Source of the DNA: SXXH01 sp041165735
Lineage (GTDB): Bacteria > Planctomycetota > UBA1135 > GCA-002686595
Length of the DNA: 26,885 nt
Direction: 5' to 3'
Assembly (NCBI GenBank): GCA_046341775.1
Contig: JBKDQQ010000088.1
Location: 1-26,885 of the forward strand
Every line of letters begins with the position of its first letter. Positions within the stretch are counted from its first letter, which is position 1. Shown one piece after another: positions 12,147-19,851 of the stretch. The notes under the pieces were generated by a model, which was not told where the DNA came from, searched no databases, and worked only from the letters and a program-made list of their open reading frames with translations. The position numbers were made by a program, and so were the translations under genes.

Positions 12147-14390
12147 CTAGACGAGCGCGCCGTAGCGCAGCGCGGCCCAGATGTGGACGCCGACCACGAG
12201 CACCATGAAGAGCGCCACCCAACGGTGGAACCAGCGCCAAGATCCGAGGATCGCGCGCAGGTCCTCGTAGTGCGCGGCCATCAACGCGGTGCGTTGCGCG
12301 CGACGCGCCAAGTCCAGCAAGGCATCGAGCTGGTCCGGCGCCACGCCTTCGGCCTCGCCAGCCTTGCGAAGTTCGGCCAATAGCTTCCGAAGCCGTGCTT
12401 GGCCTCGACGCAGCGCGAGGACCCGCGCGAAGAAGCCGCCCTCCCAGCGCCCCTCGGCCACCAGCGCCTGCACGCTGGCGTCGACCTTGGCCGCGAAGGC
12501 CGCGCGCTGGTCCCACTCGGCCGACAACGCGGCGAGGCGCGCGTGCACCTCCTCGAGCGCCAGCTCGCGCCCGTTGGCGGCGCGCGGCACGAACGAATAG
12601 AACCAGCGCCCGATCGCGCCCGTCACCACCAGGAAGGCCAAGGCCCAGAAGGCGTGCCCGCCGACGGTCTGGCGCGTGTCGAAGCCGCCATGCATCGCGG
12701 CCAGCAGGAACGCGCCGATGCCGGTGGCGACATGCGCGCTCATCCACGCCTGCAGGCTGGCCTTCGGCCAGGGCAGCTTTTCCGCGCGCCGCAGCAGGTA
12801 CAGCAGGTTGCAGGCGACGAGCGCGATGCTCGCGATCCCGAGCGCCAAGCCGAGGCCGCTCGAGGGCCGCAGCCACGCGTGCAGCGCGTGCAGCGGGCGC
12901 TGGTCGCGCGGCGCGAAGTAGTAGTCGCGCCACCACCACGCCGCCGCCAGCACGCAGGCCGAGGCGAACAGCGCCACGACGAGCGCCTTGACCAGGCCGC
13001 CGTCGTCGGCGACCTGCGGTTCGCGCGCAGCGCCGTGGTCGAAGGACACTCCCGAGCGCTTGAGCAGCTCGAAGGGCGGCGTGCCGCCGGCGAAGATGAA
13101 CACCTCGTCGTTCTCGAGGCGCGCGTCGCCGCGTTGGGTGCGCAGCACGACATGGTCCGCCGCCACGGAGAGGAGCTCGCTCTCCCATTCCATGCGCAAC
13201 TCGCGCTTGGCGATCGCCTCGAGGATGCGCGCCTCGTTGCGCGGGCGCAGGCGCGAGAAGGCCGCCTGGCGGTACGAGAGCACGACCTCGTTGCCCGTCT
13301 CGGCCAGGCCCAGCGCCGCCTCGACCGCGCTGTCGCCGCCGCCGACGACGAGGATGCGCCGGCCTTCGTAGCCTTGCGCGTCGAGCAGCGAGTACGCGAC
13401 CTTCGGCAGGTCCTCCCCCGGCACGCCGAGTCGCCGCGGGGTGCCGCGCCGTCCGAGCGCCAGGAGCACGTTGCGCGCCGTCCACGCGCCGTCCTTGGCG
13501 CGCACGCGCAAGAGCCCTTCGTCCACCTGCTCGACCGCCTGCACCACGACGCCGGTGGTGATCGGCAACTCGTGCTCGGCGGCGAGGCGCGTCCACAGCT
13601 CGACCAGCTCCTCCTTCTCGAAGCTGGTGCGGTCCAGGCGTCCGGCGAGCGGCAGATCCATCGGCTGGGTCATCACGAGCTTGCGCCGCGGGTACTTCGC
13701 CACCGTGCCGCCGAGCTCCTCCTGCTCGAGCACGCGGAACGCGAGCCCCTTCTCCTTGGCGCGCAGCGCCGCCGCCAGGCCCGCCGGTCCCGCGCCGACG
13801 ACGACGAGGTCGAGCACGCCCTCGACCTCGGGTTCGGCGGCCGCGCCCGCGAGCCGATGGTGCCCGGGCGGCCGGCCGACCGAGCGGCCTTCCGACGCGA
13901 GGCGCCGCGCGACATGGTCGACCACGCCGACGCCTTGCACGACGGCCGTGCGCACCAACGACCATCCGGTCACTTCGCCGGCGAGGTGCAGTCCGCGCAC
14001 TCCCTCGACCTCGAAGCGCTCGTCGACCACGGGGATGTCGTCGCGGCGCGACAGGTCCCCGAGCGTCACGACGATGGCGCCGGTGGGGCAGGCCTCCGCG
14101 CACTTGCCGTGGCCGACGCAGCGCGCGCCGTGCAGCACGACGGCCTGGCCGTGCATCATGCCGAGCACCGCGTCCTCCGGGCAGGCGTCGACGCACGCGC
14201 CGCAACCGATGCAGCGCGCCAAGTCGATGCTCGGGTATTGGAGGCGGGCGCGGTCGGTGCCGCGCGTCTTCGCCTTGTGGCGCTCGACGCGCATGGCCGC
14301 CAGGCGCTTCTTCTCCTCGTTGCGTCGCCACAGCACGGCCAGCGCCAAGGCCAGCACGCACGGCACGAGGACGAGGACGAGGCTTGCCAT
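12147..14390 (-). CDS. Membrane fusion flavoprotein: TM + ferredoxin + TrxR/YpdA-like + C-terminal heme-b-like membrane domain
   Basis: 747 residues. Order: N-terminal TM (2-20); ferredoxin domain with CIGCGACVDACP (Cys60, 63, 66, 70) and CVGHGKCAEACP (Cys91, His94 in place of Cys, Cys97, Cys101); a segment GLHLAGEVTGWSLVRTAVVQG (133-153); FAD motif VVVGAGPAGLAAAL (G199, G201, G204); YPRRKLVMTQPMDLPLAG, shared with YpdA-type flavoproteins; NAD(P) motif VVGGGDSAVEAAL (350-352); FIFAGGTPPFELL; then TM segments (about 467-487, 511-533, 549-568, 578-598, 725-742) with His553, His567, His579, His722 and His737 as possible haem ligands. No TrxR-type CxxC pair is seen near the flavin. Likely role: move electrons from NAD(P)H or ferredoxin into the membrane, for the cytochromes encoded next. 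It starts 3 nt after the stop of the thioredoxin-NHL gene. Confidence 0.86.
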   Translation of the reverse strand: MASLVLVLVPCVLALALAVLWRRNEEKKRLAAMRVERHKAKTRGTDRARLQYPSIDLARCIGCGACVDACPEDAVLGMMHGQAVVLHGARCVGHGKCAEACPTGAIVVTLGDLSRRDDIPVVDERFEVEGVRGLHLAGEVTGWSLVRTAVVQGVGVVDHVARRLASEGRSVGRPPGHHRLAGAAAEPEVEGVLDLVVVGAGPAGLAAALRAKEKGLAFRVLEQEELGGTVAKYPRRKLVMTQPMDLPLAGRLDRTSFEKEELVELWTRLAAEHELPITTGVVVQAVEQVDEGLLRVRAKDGAWTARNVLLALGRRGTPRRLGVPGEDLPKVAYSLLDAQGYEGRRILVVGGGDSAVEAALGLAETGNEVVLSYRQAAFSRLRPRNEARILEAIAKRELRMEWESELLSVAADHVVLRTQRGDARLENDEVFIFAGGTPPFELLKRSGVSFDHGAAREPQVADDGGLVKALVVALFASACVLAAAWWWRDYYFAPRDQRPLHALHAWLRPSSGLGLALGIASIALVACNLLYLLRRAEKLPWPKASLQAWMSAHVATGIGAFLLAAMHGGFDTRQTVGGHAFWALAFLVVTGAIGRWFYSFVPRAANGRELALEEVHARLAALSAEWDQRAAFAAKVDASVQALVAEGRWEGGFFARVLALRRGQARLRKLLAELRKAGEAEGVAPDQLDALLDLARRAQRTALMAAHYEDLRAILGSWRWFHRWVALFMVLVVGVHIWAALRYGALV

Positions 14391-14393
14391 GCC

Positions 14394-15875
14394 TCAATCG
14401 TGCACGATCAGCGTCGAGGCTTCCATGTGGCGCAGGTCGAGCACCCGCACGACGTGGTTCCCCGTGTCGGCGACGTACATGCGCCGGTCGCGCACGGCGA
14501 GGCCTTCGGGGCCATGGAAGCGCGCCTGCACGAAGTGGCCGTCGGCGTGTCCGCGTTCGCCGCTGCCCGCGAGGCGCGTCGTGCGCCGCGTGGCCGGGTC
14601 CATCTGCTTGATCTTGTGGTTGAGCGTGTCGGCGATGTAGAGCAGGCCGTCGAAGCACAACCCCGCCGGGCGCTGCAAGCGCACCTCGGCGCCTTGCCCG
14701 TCGCGATCGCCCCATTCGTGCAGGCCCTGGCCCACCAGCGTGTCCACGCGCGGGCGGCCGACCAGTTCGAGCCTTCGCAACGCCGAGGCCTCGGCGTCGG
14801 CGACATACAGCGCGCGCCCGTCGCTGGCGAGGTCGCTCGGCTGGTTGAAGCTCGCTTCGAGCGCCGGTCCGTCGACGAGGGCTTCGCGTCCGTTGCCGGC
14901 GAGGGGCAGCAGCAAGTCGTCGCCTTCGAGGGCCGCCAGTTGGTGGCTGCCCGCCAAGGCCACGTACAAGCGCGGACGATCCCACCACAGGGCCCACGGC
15001 GAGCGCAGCGCCACGCGCAGCGGGTGCCCCGGCCGCGGCAGGCGCAGGCCGACTTCGCCCGTGCCCGCGATGGTGGCGACGCGACCCGAGTCGAGGTCGA
15101 TCGCGCGCACGCAGTGGTTGCCGGTGTCGGCCACGCACAGGCGCCTCCCGACCAGCGCCAAGCCGCGCGGCGCGTCGAAGTGGGCTTCGTCGCCTTCGCC
15201 GTCCTTCAGGCCGCGCACGCCCGAGCCGAAGGAACGGCGCACGAAGGCTTCGCGTCCGTGCGGGTCGAGCTCCAGTTCCAGCACGCGGTTGTGGCCGGTG
15301 TCGGCGACGTAGAGGTGCGCCTCGGAGGCGCACAAGAGCTTGGAGGGGAAGCGCAGCAGGTGCCGATGCTCGCGCGCGGACTCGCTGCGCGCTTCGAACG
15401 TCGCGCCTCCGACCAGTCCTTCCTCGCGCCAGCGCCGCAAGTGGCGCGTCACGAGCTCGACGAGCTTGTCGGCGTCGAGCTCGCCCGAGAAGCCGCCCAC
15501 GATGCGGCCCGCGGGATCGAGCAGCACGAGCGTGGGCCAGCTCTTCACCTCGTAGGCGTTCCACAGCTCGCGCTCGCGGTCGACGACCACCGGATGCTCG
15601 ATGTCGAGCCGCAGCAACGCCTCCTGCGCGGCGCGCGCGTCCTGTTCGCCGGCGAACTTGCCGGAGTGCACGCCCACGACGGCGAGGTCCGGTCCGACGC
15701 GCGCGGCGACGATGCGCAACTGGGCCGCGTTGTGGTGGCAGGCGATCTCGCCGCCGGTCCAGAAGTCGAGCAGCACGGCGCGACCGCGCAGGTCGGCCAG
15801 CCCAAGGGGCCGCGCCACGTTGAACCAGCGCAGGCCGGCGGGGAAGTCGGGCGCGAGGTTCCTGGAGTCGTCCAT
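14394..15875 (-). CDS. Thioredoxin-fold + six-NHL-repeat protein (NHLRC2-like), degenerate redox site
   Basis: 493 residues, no signal peptide. Residues about 1-160 are a TlpA/thioredoxin fold: AVLLDFWTGGEIACHHN, and the cis-Pro segment VKSWPTLVLLDPAGRIVGGFSG in the usual place. Residues about 170-490 hold six NHL-type repeats (for example LYVADTGHNRVLELEL, LCVADTGNHCVRAIDL, LYIADTLNHKIKQMD, MYVADTGNHVVRVLDL), giving a six-bladed beta-propeller. Animal NHLRC2 and its bacterial relatives share this two-domain build. Oddity: where relatives have a CCxxC-type site after the FWT strand, this protein has G42-E43-I-A-Cys46, so only the resolving-position Cys remains and a normal disulfide exchange is unlikely. 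It may be a binding or scaffold protein, or use Cys46 alone. It follows the LON gene by 43 nt and precedes the flavoprotein by 3 nt. Confidence 0.85.
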   Translation of the reverse strand: MDDSRNLAPDFPAGLRWFNVARPLGLADLRGRAVLLDFWTGGEIACHHNAAQLRIVAARVGPDLAVVGVHSGKFAGEQDARAAQEALLRLDIEHPVVVDRERELWNAYEVKSWPTLVLLDPAGRIVGGFSGELDADKLVELVTRHLRRWREEGLVGGATFEARSESAREHRHLLRFPSKLLCASEAHLYVADTGHNRVLELELDPHGREAFVRRSFGSGVRGLKDGEGDEAHFDAPRGLALVGRRLCVADTGNHCVRAIDLDSGRVATIAGTGEVGLRLPRPGHPLRVALRSPWALWWDRPRLYVALAGSHQLAALEGDDLLLPLAGNGREALVDGPALEASFNQPSDLASDGRALYVADAEASALRRLELVGRPRVDTLVGQGLHEWGDRDGQGAEVRLQRPAGLCFDGLLYIADTLNHKIKQMDPATRRTTRLAGSGERGHADGHFVQARFHGPEGLAVRDRRMYVADTGNHVVRVLDLRHMEASTLIVHD

Positions 15876-15918
15876 CGTCGTCGTGCGCGCCGTCCTCCTG
15901 CGCGGAGGCCGCCTCGCC

Positions 15919-16551
15919 TCAGCCCGCGCCGCCTTGCGAGTCGCGCGGCAGCAACTCGTGCGCCTGCAGCGCTCCGTCGGCCCGGCGCTCGACCGAGACC
16001 TCGGAGTACAGCACGCGCATCTGCGGCGCCGACAACGGCAGGCGCTGCAGCAAGAGGTCCGCCAGGTGGCCGAGCGGCACCTGGTCGGGCATGTTGAGCA
16101 ATTCGCGCGCGCGCGACATCAACGCGGTCTTCACGCGCGGACGCAGGCGCGCCTCGGCCTCGGGCGTGGCGGGGAAGTCCTCGATCGTCTCGCAACGCAC
16201 GGTGCGGTAGAGGCGGGTGCTCGGCACTTCCTCGATGCGCACGCGCGCCATCCCGACGAGCCACACGAGGAAGCGCCCGTCCGGCAGGCGTTCATGGCGT
16301 CCGATCTCGCCCAGCCCGGCGATGGGATGGATGGCGGGCCGTCCGTCCTCGTCGCGCTCGCCCTCGAGCAGTGCGCCCATGACGATGCGACCGGTCTTGT
16401 CGAGCTGGTCCTCGATCATCTGCCGGTAGCGCGGCTCGAAGATGTGCAGCGGCATCACGCAGCCCGGGAACAAGTACACGTTCGGCAGCGGAAAGACCGG
16501 CACGACGCCCTGCGCCAACGCCTCGCCGGATGCACCTTGCAGTTCGGCCAT
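15919..16551 (-). CDS. Stand-alone LON substrate-binding domain protein
   Basis: 210 residues. The N-terminal part reads VVPVFPLPNVYLFPGCVMPLHIFEPRYRQMIED (given in parts: PVFPLPNVYLFPG and PLHIFEPRYRQMI), the defining start of the Lon protease N domain, followed by GLGEIGRHERLPDGRFLV and VRIEE strands and a C-terminal helical bundle. There is no AAA+ ATPase and no Ser-Lys protease domain, so this is the COG2802-type single domain, probably a substrate-recognition or adaptor protein. No signal peptide. The start is supported by GAGG 6 nt before the ATG, within the end of the SirB1-like gene 8 nt upstream; the two are one transcription unit. Confidence 0.88.
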   Translation of the reverse strand: MAELQGASGEALAQGVVPVFPLPNVYLFPGCVMPLHIFEPRYRQMIEDQLDKTGRIVMGALLEGERDEDGRPAIHPIAGLGEIGRHERLPDGRFLVWLVGMARVRIEEVPSTRLYRTVRCETIEDFPATPEAEARLRPRVKTALMSRARELLNMPDQVPLGHLADLLLQRLPLSAPQMRVLYSEVSVERRADGALQAHELLPRDSQGGAG

Positions 16552-16559
16552 GGCGCGCC

Positions 16560-17474
16560 TCAGGTGGCCTTGGCCGGCCGCGCCGCGCGCCGATCGGCGA
16601 GCGACAGGAGCAGTTGCAGTTCGCGCGCTTGTCCGGCGAGCCCGCGCTTCTCCGCGCTCTTCTGCAGGTTGGCGATCTGGCGCCGCACGAACACCGGCTC
16701 GGAGGCGTCTCGCAGGTAGGCCGGGTCGAACGGCACCCCGTTCTCGCGCAGGTACCGCCGCAGGTCGCGTTCGCTGCGCACCTCGCCCTTCTGGTAGGGG
16801 TCGATGACCACCGCGCCGTCGCCGCCGTGCACGCGCAGCATGACGTGCCCGGGCAGGGGGATCAGCCCCGTGCGGATGCCGGCGCGGCGCGCCACCGACG
16901 ACCAGATCGCGCACAAGGTCAGGGGCATGCCTTGGCGCATGCGCCAAGCCGAATGGATGTGGATGTTGGCGGGATGGTGGTACTCGCCGCGACTGCCGCC
17001 GTAGCCGAGTTCGCCGCCGAGGTGCTCGGCCAGGGCCAAGGCCCGTTCGAGCGCGCTGTCCGAGCCTCGCGCGCGCGCCGCCACGGCCTTGGCGTGGTCG
17101 TCGAACTCCCGCAGCATCGGCCGCGGATCGAAGCGCGGCTCGTCAAGTTGGGCCAGCACGCACAGCGCCGGTTCGAGGCGGAGGTTGGGCTTCGCCATCA
17201 TCCCTGCGAGGCGCTTGAGCACCGCCAGCCGCTCGCGCGTGGAGAGGATCTGGCGCGCGCGTCCGCGCAGCGCCGCGTCGCCTTCGCGCGCCGCGCGCCG
17301 CAAGGCCGGCAAGGCGTTCTTGCCCATGGCCGTCAACTCGCGCCGCACCGCTTCGCGCACGTGCTCCGACTCGTCCGCCAAGAGGCTCGTCAGCAAGGTC
17401 GCCCGCGCCGCCAACTTGGCGCGCGGTGGGCGGCTGGACGGGTCGAAGTCCGGCTGGAGGGCGGGGTCGGTCAT
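16560..17474 (-). CDS. SirB1/transglutaminase-like protein with N-terminal HEAT-like helices
   Basis: 304 residues. Residues about 20-75 look like HEAT-type helices (LLADESEHVREAVRRELTAM); the rest is the SirB1/Transglut_core2 family: LGYGGSRGEYHHPAN, GMPLTLCAIWSSVARRAG and LPGHVMLRVHGGDGAVVIDPYQKGE. A cysteine-protease-like triad can be drawn from Cys188, His210 and Asp225; many SirB1 relatives lack the Cys, so this one may be catalytically active. Partner and substrate are unknown. I took the ATG at 17474 rather than 17507, which would add 11 residues without homologous character. It is the first gene of the minus-strand run and shares a 255-bp divergent region with the thiolase operon. Confidence 0.8.
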   Translation of the reverse strand: MTDPALQPDFDPSSRPPRAKLAARATLLTSLLADESEHVREAVRRELTAMGKNALPALRRAAREGDAALRGRARQILSTRERLAVLKRLAGMMAKPNLRLEPALCVLAQLDEPRFDPRPMLREFDDHAKAVAARARGSDSALERALALAEHLGGELGYGGSRGEYHHPANIHIHSAWRMRQGMPLTLCAIWSSVARRAGIRTGLIPLPGHVMLRVHGGDGAVVIDPYQKGEVRSERDLRRYLRENGVPFDPAYLRDASEPVFVRRQIANLQKSAEKRGLAGQARELQLLLSLADRRAARPAKAT

Positions 17475-17607
17475 GGTGTCTAGGCTGGTGGCGGGTCCGG
17501 ATTGCAAAGATCCGGCGTGGAAAGAGGCTTTCCGAGCCCCCAGCCGCCCTCAAGCCTAGGCCCGCTCGCATCTGCTCGGAAGGGGGCACCTTGCTGGTCC
17601 GACGCGC

Positions 17608-17637
17608 TTGCACGGTCTCGGTGGCGCTCCCTATCCT
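17608..17637 (+). promoter_or_regulatory. Candidate promoter of the thiolase operon
   Basis: TTGCAC (17608-17613), 18-nt spacer, TATCCT (17632-17637) in the 255-bp divergent gap between the SirB1-like and thiolase genes. The predicted start near 17644 leaves a leader of about 86 nt. The remainder of the gap (17475-17729) shows no ORF with coding character and no clear promoter for the minus-strand gene. Confidence 0.35.
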
Positions 17638-17729
17638 GTTCGGCTCGCAACCCGCCGAGCAGATCCGGTGCAGCCCCCCGACCTCCCGCTGGTCGCCTGC
17701 CCCGCGAGCCCGGCGCACCCACCCCTACC

Positions 17730-18932
17730 ATGCTGCGACCGCCCCAAGGCGACGAGGCCATCGTCGTCACGCATGCCCTGCGCACGCCCATCGGCAAGTA
17801 CCTGGGCGCGTTCGCCGACCTGACGGCCGCGGACCTCGGCGCGGGGCTGGTCGCCGAACTCCTGGCGCGCTCCGGCGTGGGTGGAGCCGATGTGGGCGAG
17901 GTGATCATGGGCAACGGTCGCCAGGCGGGAGGCGGTCCCAATGTCGCGCGCCAGATCGCCTATCGCGCCGGCATCGCGCAGGAGACCTGCGCGTGGACCG
18001 TCAACATGGCTTGCGGTTCGGGGTTGAAGAGCATCCTGCTCGGGGCCGAGGCGATCGCGCTCGGGCGCGCCGACATCGTCGTCGCCGGAGGCGTCGAGAG
18101 CATGAGCGGGCTGCCCTTCTTCCTGCCCAAGTTCCGCACCGGATATCGCCTCGGACATGCCGATGTCGTCGATGCGATGTACAAAGACGGTTTTGGCTGC
18201 CCGTTGGCGGGCATGCTGATGGGCGAGACCGCGGAGAAGCTCGCGCAGGACCTCTCCATCCCGCGCGCCGAACAAGACGAGTTCGCCTGGCGCAGCCAGC
18301 AGAAGGCCGGCGCCGCGATCGCCGCGGGGAAGTTCAAGGACGAGATCGTGCCGGTCAAGGTGCCGGGCAAGAAGGGCGACGTCGTCGTCGACGCCGACGA
18401 GCACGCGCGCCCCGACACGACGCTGGAGAGCCTCGCCAAGTTGCCGGCGGTCTTCGACAAGGCCAAGGGCACGGTCACGGCGGGCAACGCCTCCGGCATC
18501 ACCGATGGCGCGGCGGCCATCCTCCTGATGCGCGCCAGCGAGGCGCGCAAGCGCGGGCTCGAGGTGCTGGCGACGCTCGGCCCCGCTACGCAAGCCGGCG
18601 TCGATCCGAAGATCATGGGCATCGGCCCCGTGCCGGCCATGCGGGCGCTCGAGCGCCAGGCGGGTCTCGCGGCCGACGGCTTCGACCTGATCGAGTTGAA
18701 CGAAGCCTTCGCGGCGCAGGTGCTCGCCTGCCACCGGCAGCACCCCATGCCGATGGACCGCGTCAACGCCAACGGCGGCTCGATCGCGCTCGGCCACCCG
18801 ATCGGAGCCACGGGCGCGCGCATCGTCGCGACGCTCCTGCACGAACTCAAGCGACGCGGCGGGCGCCGCGGCCTCGCCACCCTGTGCATCTCGGGCGGCA
18901 TGGGCCTCGCCGTGTCGTTCGAACGCAAGTGA
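17730..18932 (+). CDS. Thiolase (acetyl-CoA C-acyltransferase) 1
   Basis: 400 residues, normal for the family. Catalytic set complete: nucleophile Cys95 in VNMACGSGLKS, His356 in LGHPIGATGAR, and Cys386 in CISGGMG; the 30-residue His-to-Cys distance matches Zoogloea thiolase. MGxGPVPAMRALE and NANGGSIALGHP are family signatures. It condenses two acetyl-CoA or cleaves 3-ketoacyl-CoA in the cytoplasm. The direction cannot be read from the sequence, but the clustered dehydrogenase, hydratase and a second thiolase make beta-oxidation likely. Start: ATG at 17730 immediately before the conserved N-terminal strand (AIVVTHALRTPIGKYLGAF); there is no obvious Shine-Dalgarno sequence. The next gene starts 43 nt downstream. 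Confidence 0.93.
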   Translation: MLRPPQGDEAIVVTHALRTPIGKYLGAFADLTAADLGAGLVAELLARSGVGGADVGEVIMGNGRQAGGGPNVARQIAYRAGIAQETCAWTVNMACGSGLKSILLGAEAIALGRADIVVAGGVESMSGLPFFLPKFRTGYRLGHADVVDAMYKDGFGCPLAGMLMGETAEKLAQDLSIPRAEQDEFAWRSQQKAGAAIAAGKFKDEIVPVKVPGKKGDVVVDADEHARPDTTLESLAKLPAVFDKAKGTVTAGNASGITDGAAAILLMRASEARKRGLEVLATLGPATQAGVDPKIMGIGPVPAMRALERQAGLAADGFDLIELNEAFAAQVLACHRQHPMPMDRVNANGGSIALGHPIGATGARIVATLLHELKRRGGRRGLATLCISGGMGLAVSFERK

Positions 18933-18949
18933 ACACCACCCTCCCACAC

Positions 18950-18965
18950 CGGATCCACACGAGAA
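18950..18965 (+). promoter_or_regulatory. Conserved 5' leader motif, copy 1
   Basis: CGGATCCACACGAGAA, 10 nt before the ATG at 18976 and running into GAAGGA, which can serve as ribosome binding site. A copy with one mismatch lies at 22172-22187, before the second thiolase. Confidence 0.45.
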
Positions 18966-18975
18966 GGAACCCCGC

Positions 18976-19851
18976 ATGAGCATCAAGAAGGTCGGAGTCG
19001 TCGGTTGCGGCCTGATGGGCCACGGCATCGCGCAGGTCGCGGCGCAAGGCGGCTGCACGGTGGTCGTCTACGAAGCGGCCGACGCGGCGCTGGCCGCGGG
19101 CCTCGGACGCATCGACAAGTCGCTGGCGAAGCTCGCGGAGAAGGCGGCCGAGAAGGGCCAGCAGTTCGACGCGGCGGGCGTGCGCGCGCGCATCACGGGC
19201 ACGCTGTCGAAGCAGGATCTCGCCGACTGCGACCTGGTGGTGGAGGCGATCGTCGAGAACCTCGATGTCAAGAAGGCGCTCTTCGCCGAGCTCGGCAAGC
19301 TGTGCAAGCCGGAGACGATCTTCGCCTCCAACACCTCGAGCTTCCCGATCGCCGCGATGGCCGAGGCCTCGGGCCGGCCGGCGCGCTTCGTGGGCCTGCA
19401 CTTCTTCAATCCGGTCCAGTTGATGAAGCTGGTCGAGGTCGTGCGCACGGACAAGACCGACGCGGCGGTGTTCGAGGCCGCGCGCGCCTTCGGCGCCGCC
19501 TGCGGCAAGACCGCCATCGCCTGCAAGGACACGCCGGGCTTCGTGGTCAACCGCCTGCTCGTGCCGTACATGAGCCAGGCGCTGCTGATGCTCGAGCGCG
19601 GCGACGCCTCGGCCGAGGACATCGACATCGCGATGAAGCTCGGCACGGGTTACCCGATGGGCCCGATCGAGCTGACCGACTACGTCGGCCTCGACACGAC
19701 GCTCTCGATCCTCGAGGGTTGGGTGAAGGCGCACCCGAACGAGCCCGCGTTCACGATCCCGAAGATCCTGCAGCAGAAGTGCGCCGAGAAGAAGTTCGGC
19801 CGCAAGAGCGGCGAGGGCTTCTACAAGTGGCAGGGGGACAAGAAGGCATGA
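18976..19851 (+). CDS. 3-hydroxyacyl-CoA (3-hydroxybutyryl-CoA) dehydrogenase
   Basis: 291 residues, a single-function member (about 280-300 residues), not the long FadB fusion. Oxidises L-3-hydroxyacyl-CoA to the 3-keto form with NAD in the cytoplasm. NAD fold: VGVVGCGLMGHGIAQ with GxGxxG at 10-15. Catalytic positions present: Ser121 in ASNTSSFPI, His142 in GLHFFNPV, Glu154 in KLVEVV, Asn192 in PGFVVNRLL. The C-terminal helical dimer domain has GTGYPMGPIELTDYVGLD. Start supported by GAAGGA 8 nt upstream. Its stop overlaps the next start by 4 nt (ATGA), so it is translationally coupled to a cyclophilin, which is unusual for a beta-oxidation gene. Confidence 0.93.
   Translation: MSIKKVGVVGCGLMGHGIAQVAAQGGCTVVVYEAADAALAAGLGRIDKSLAKLAEKAAEKGQQFDAAGVRARITGTLSKQDLADCDLVVEAIVENLDVKKALFAELGKLCKPETIFASNTSSFPIAAMAEASGRPARFVGLHFFNPVQLMKLVEVVRTDKTDAAVFEAARAFGAACGKTAIACKDTPGFVVNRLLVPYMSQALLMLERGDASAEDIDIAMKLGTGYPMGPIELTDYVGLDTTLSILEGWVKAHPNEPAFTIPKILQQKCAEKKFGRKSGEGFYKWQGDKKA

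Noticed and set aside
9518..12208. Long plus-strand frame opposite the 26-haem cytochrome
   Set aside because: Regular Val/Ala/Arg repeats mirror the cytochrome modules on the other strand; no independent signal.
13673..13915. Small minus-strand frame inside the flavoprotein gene
   Set aside because: Arg/Ser-rich shadow of the main frame, no start signal.
12399..16097. Very long plus-strand open frame (over 1200 codons) opposite the flavoprotein and thioredoxin-NHL genes
   Set aside because: It is the antisense shadow of well-identified minus-strand genes in GC-rich DNA; the translation is low-complexity Arg/Ala/His-rich with no domain.
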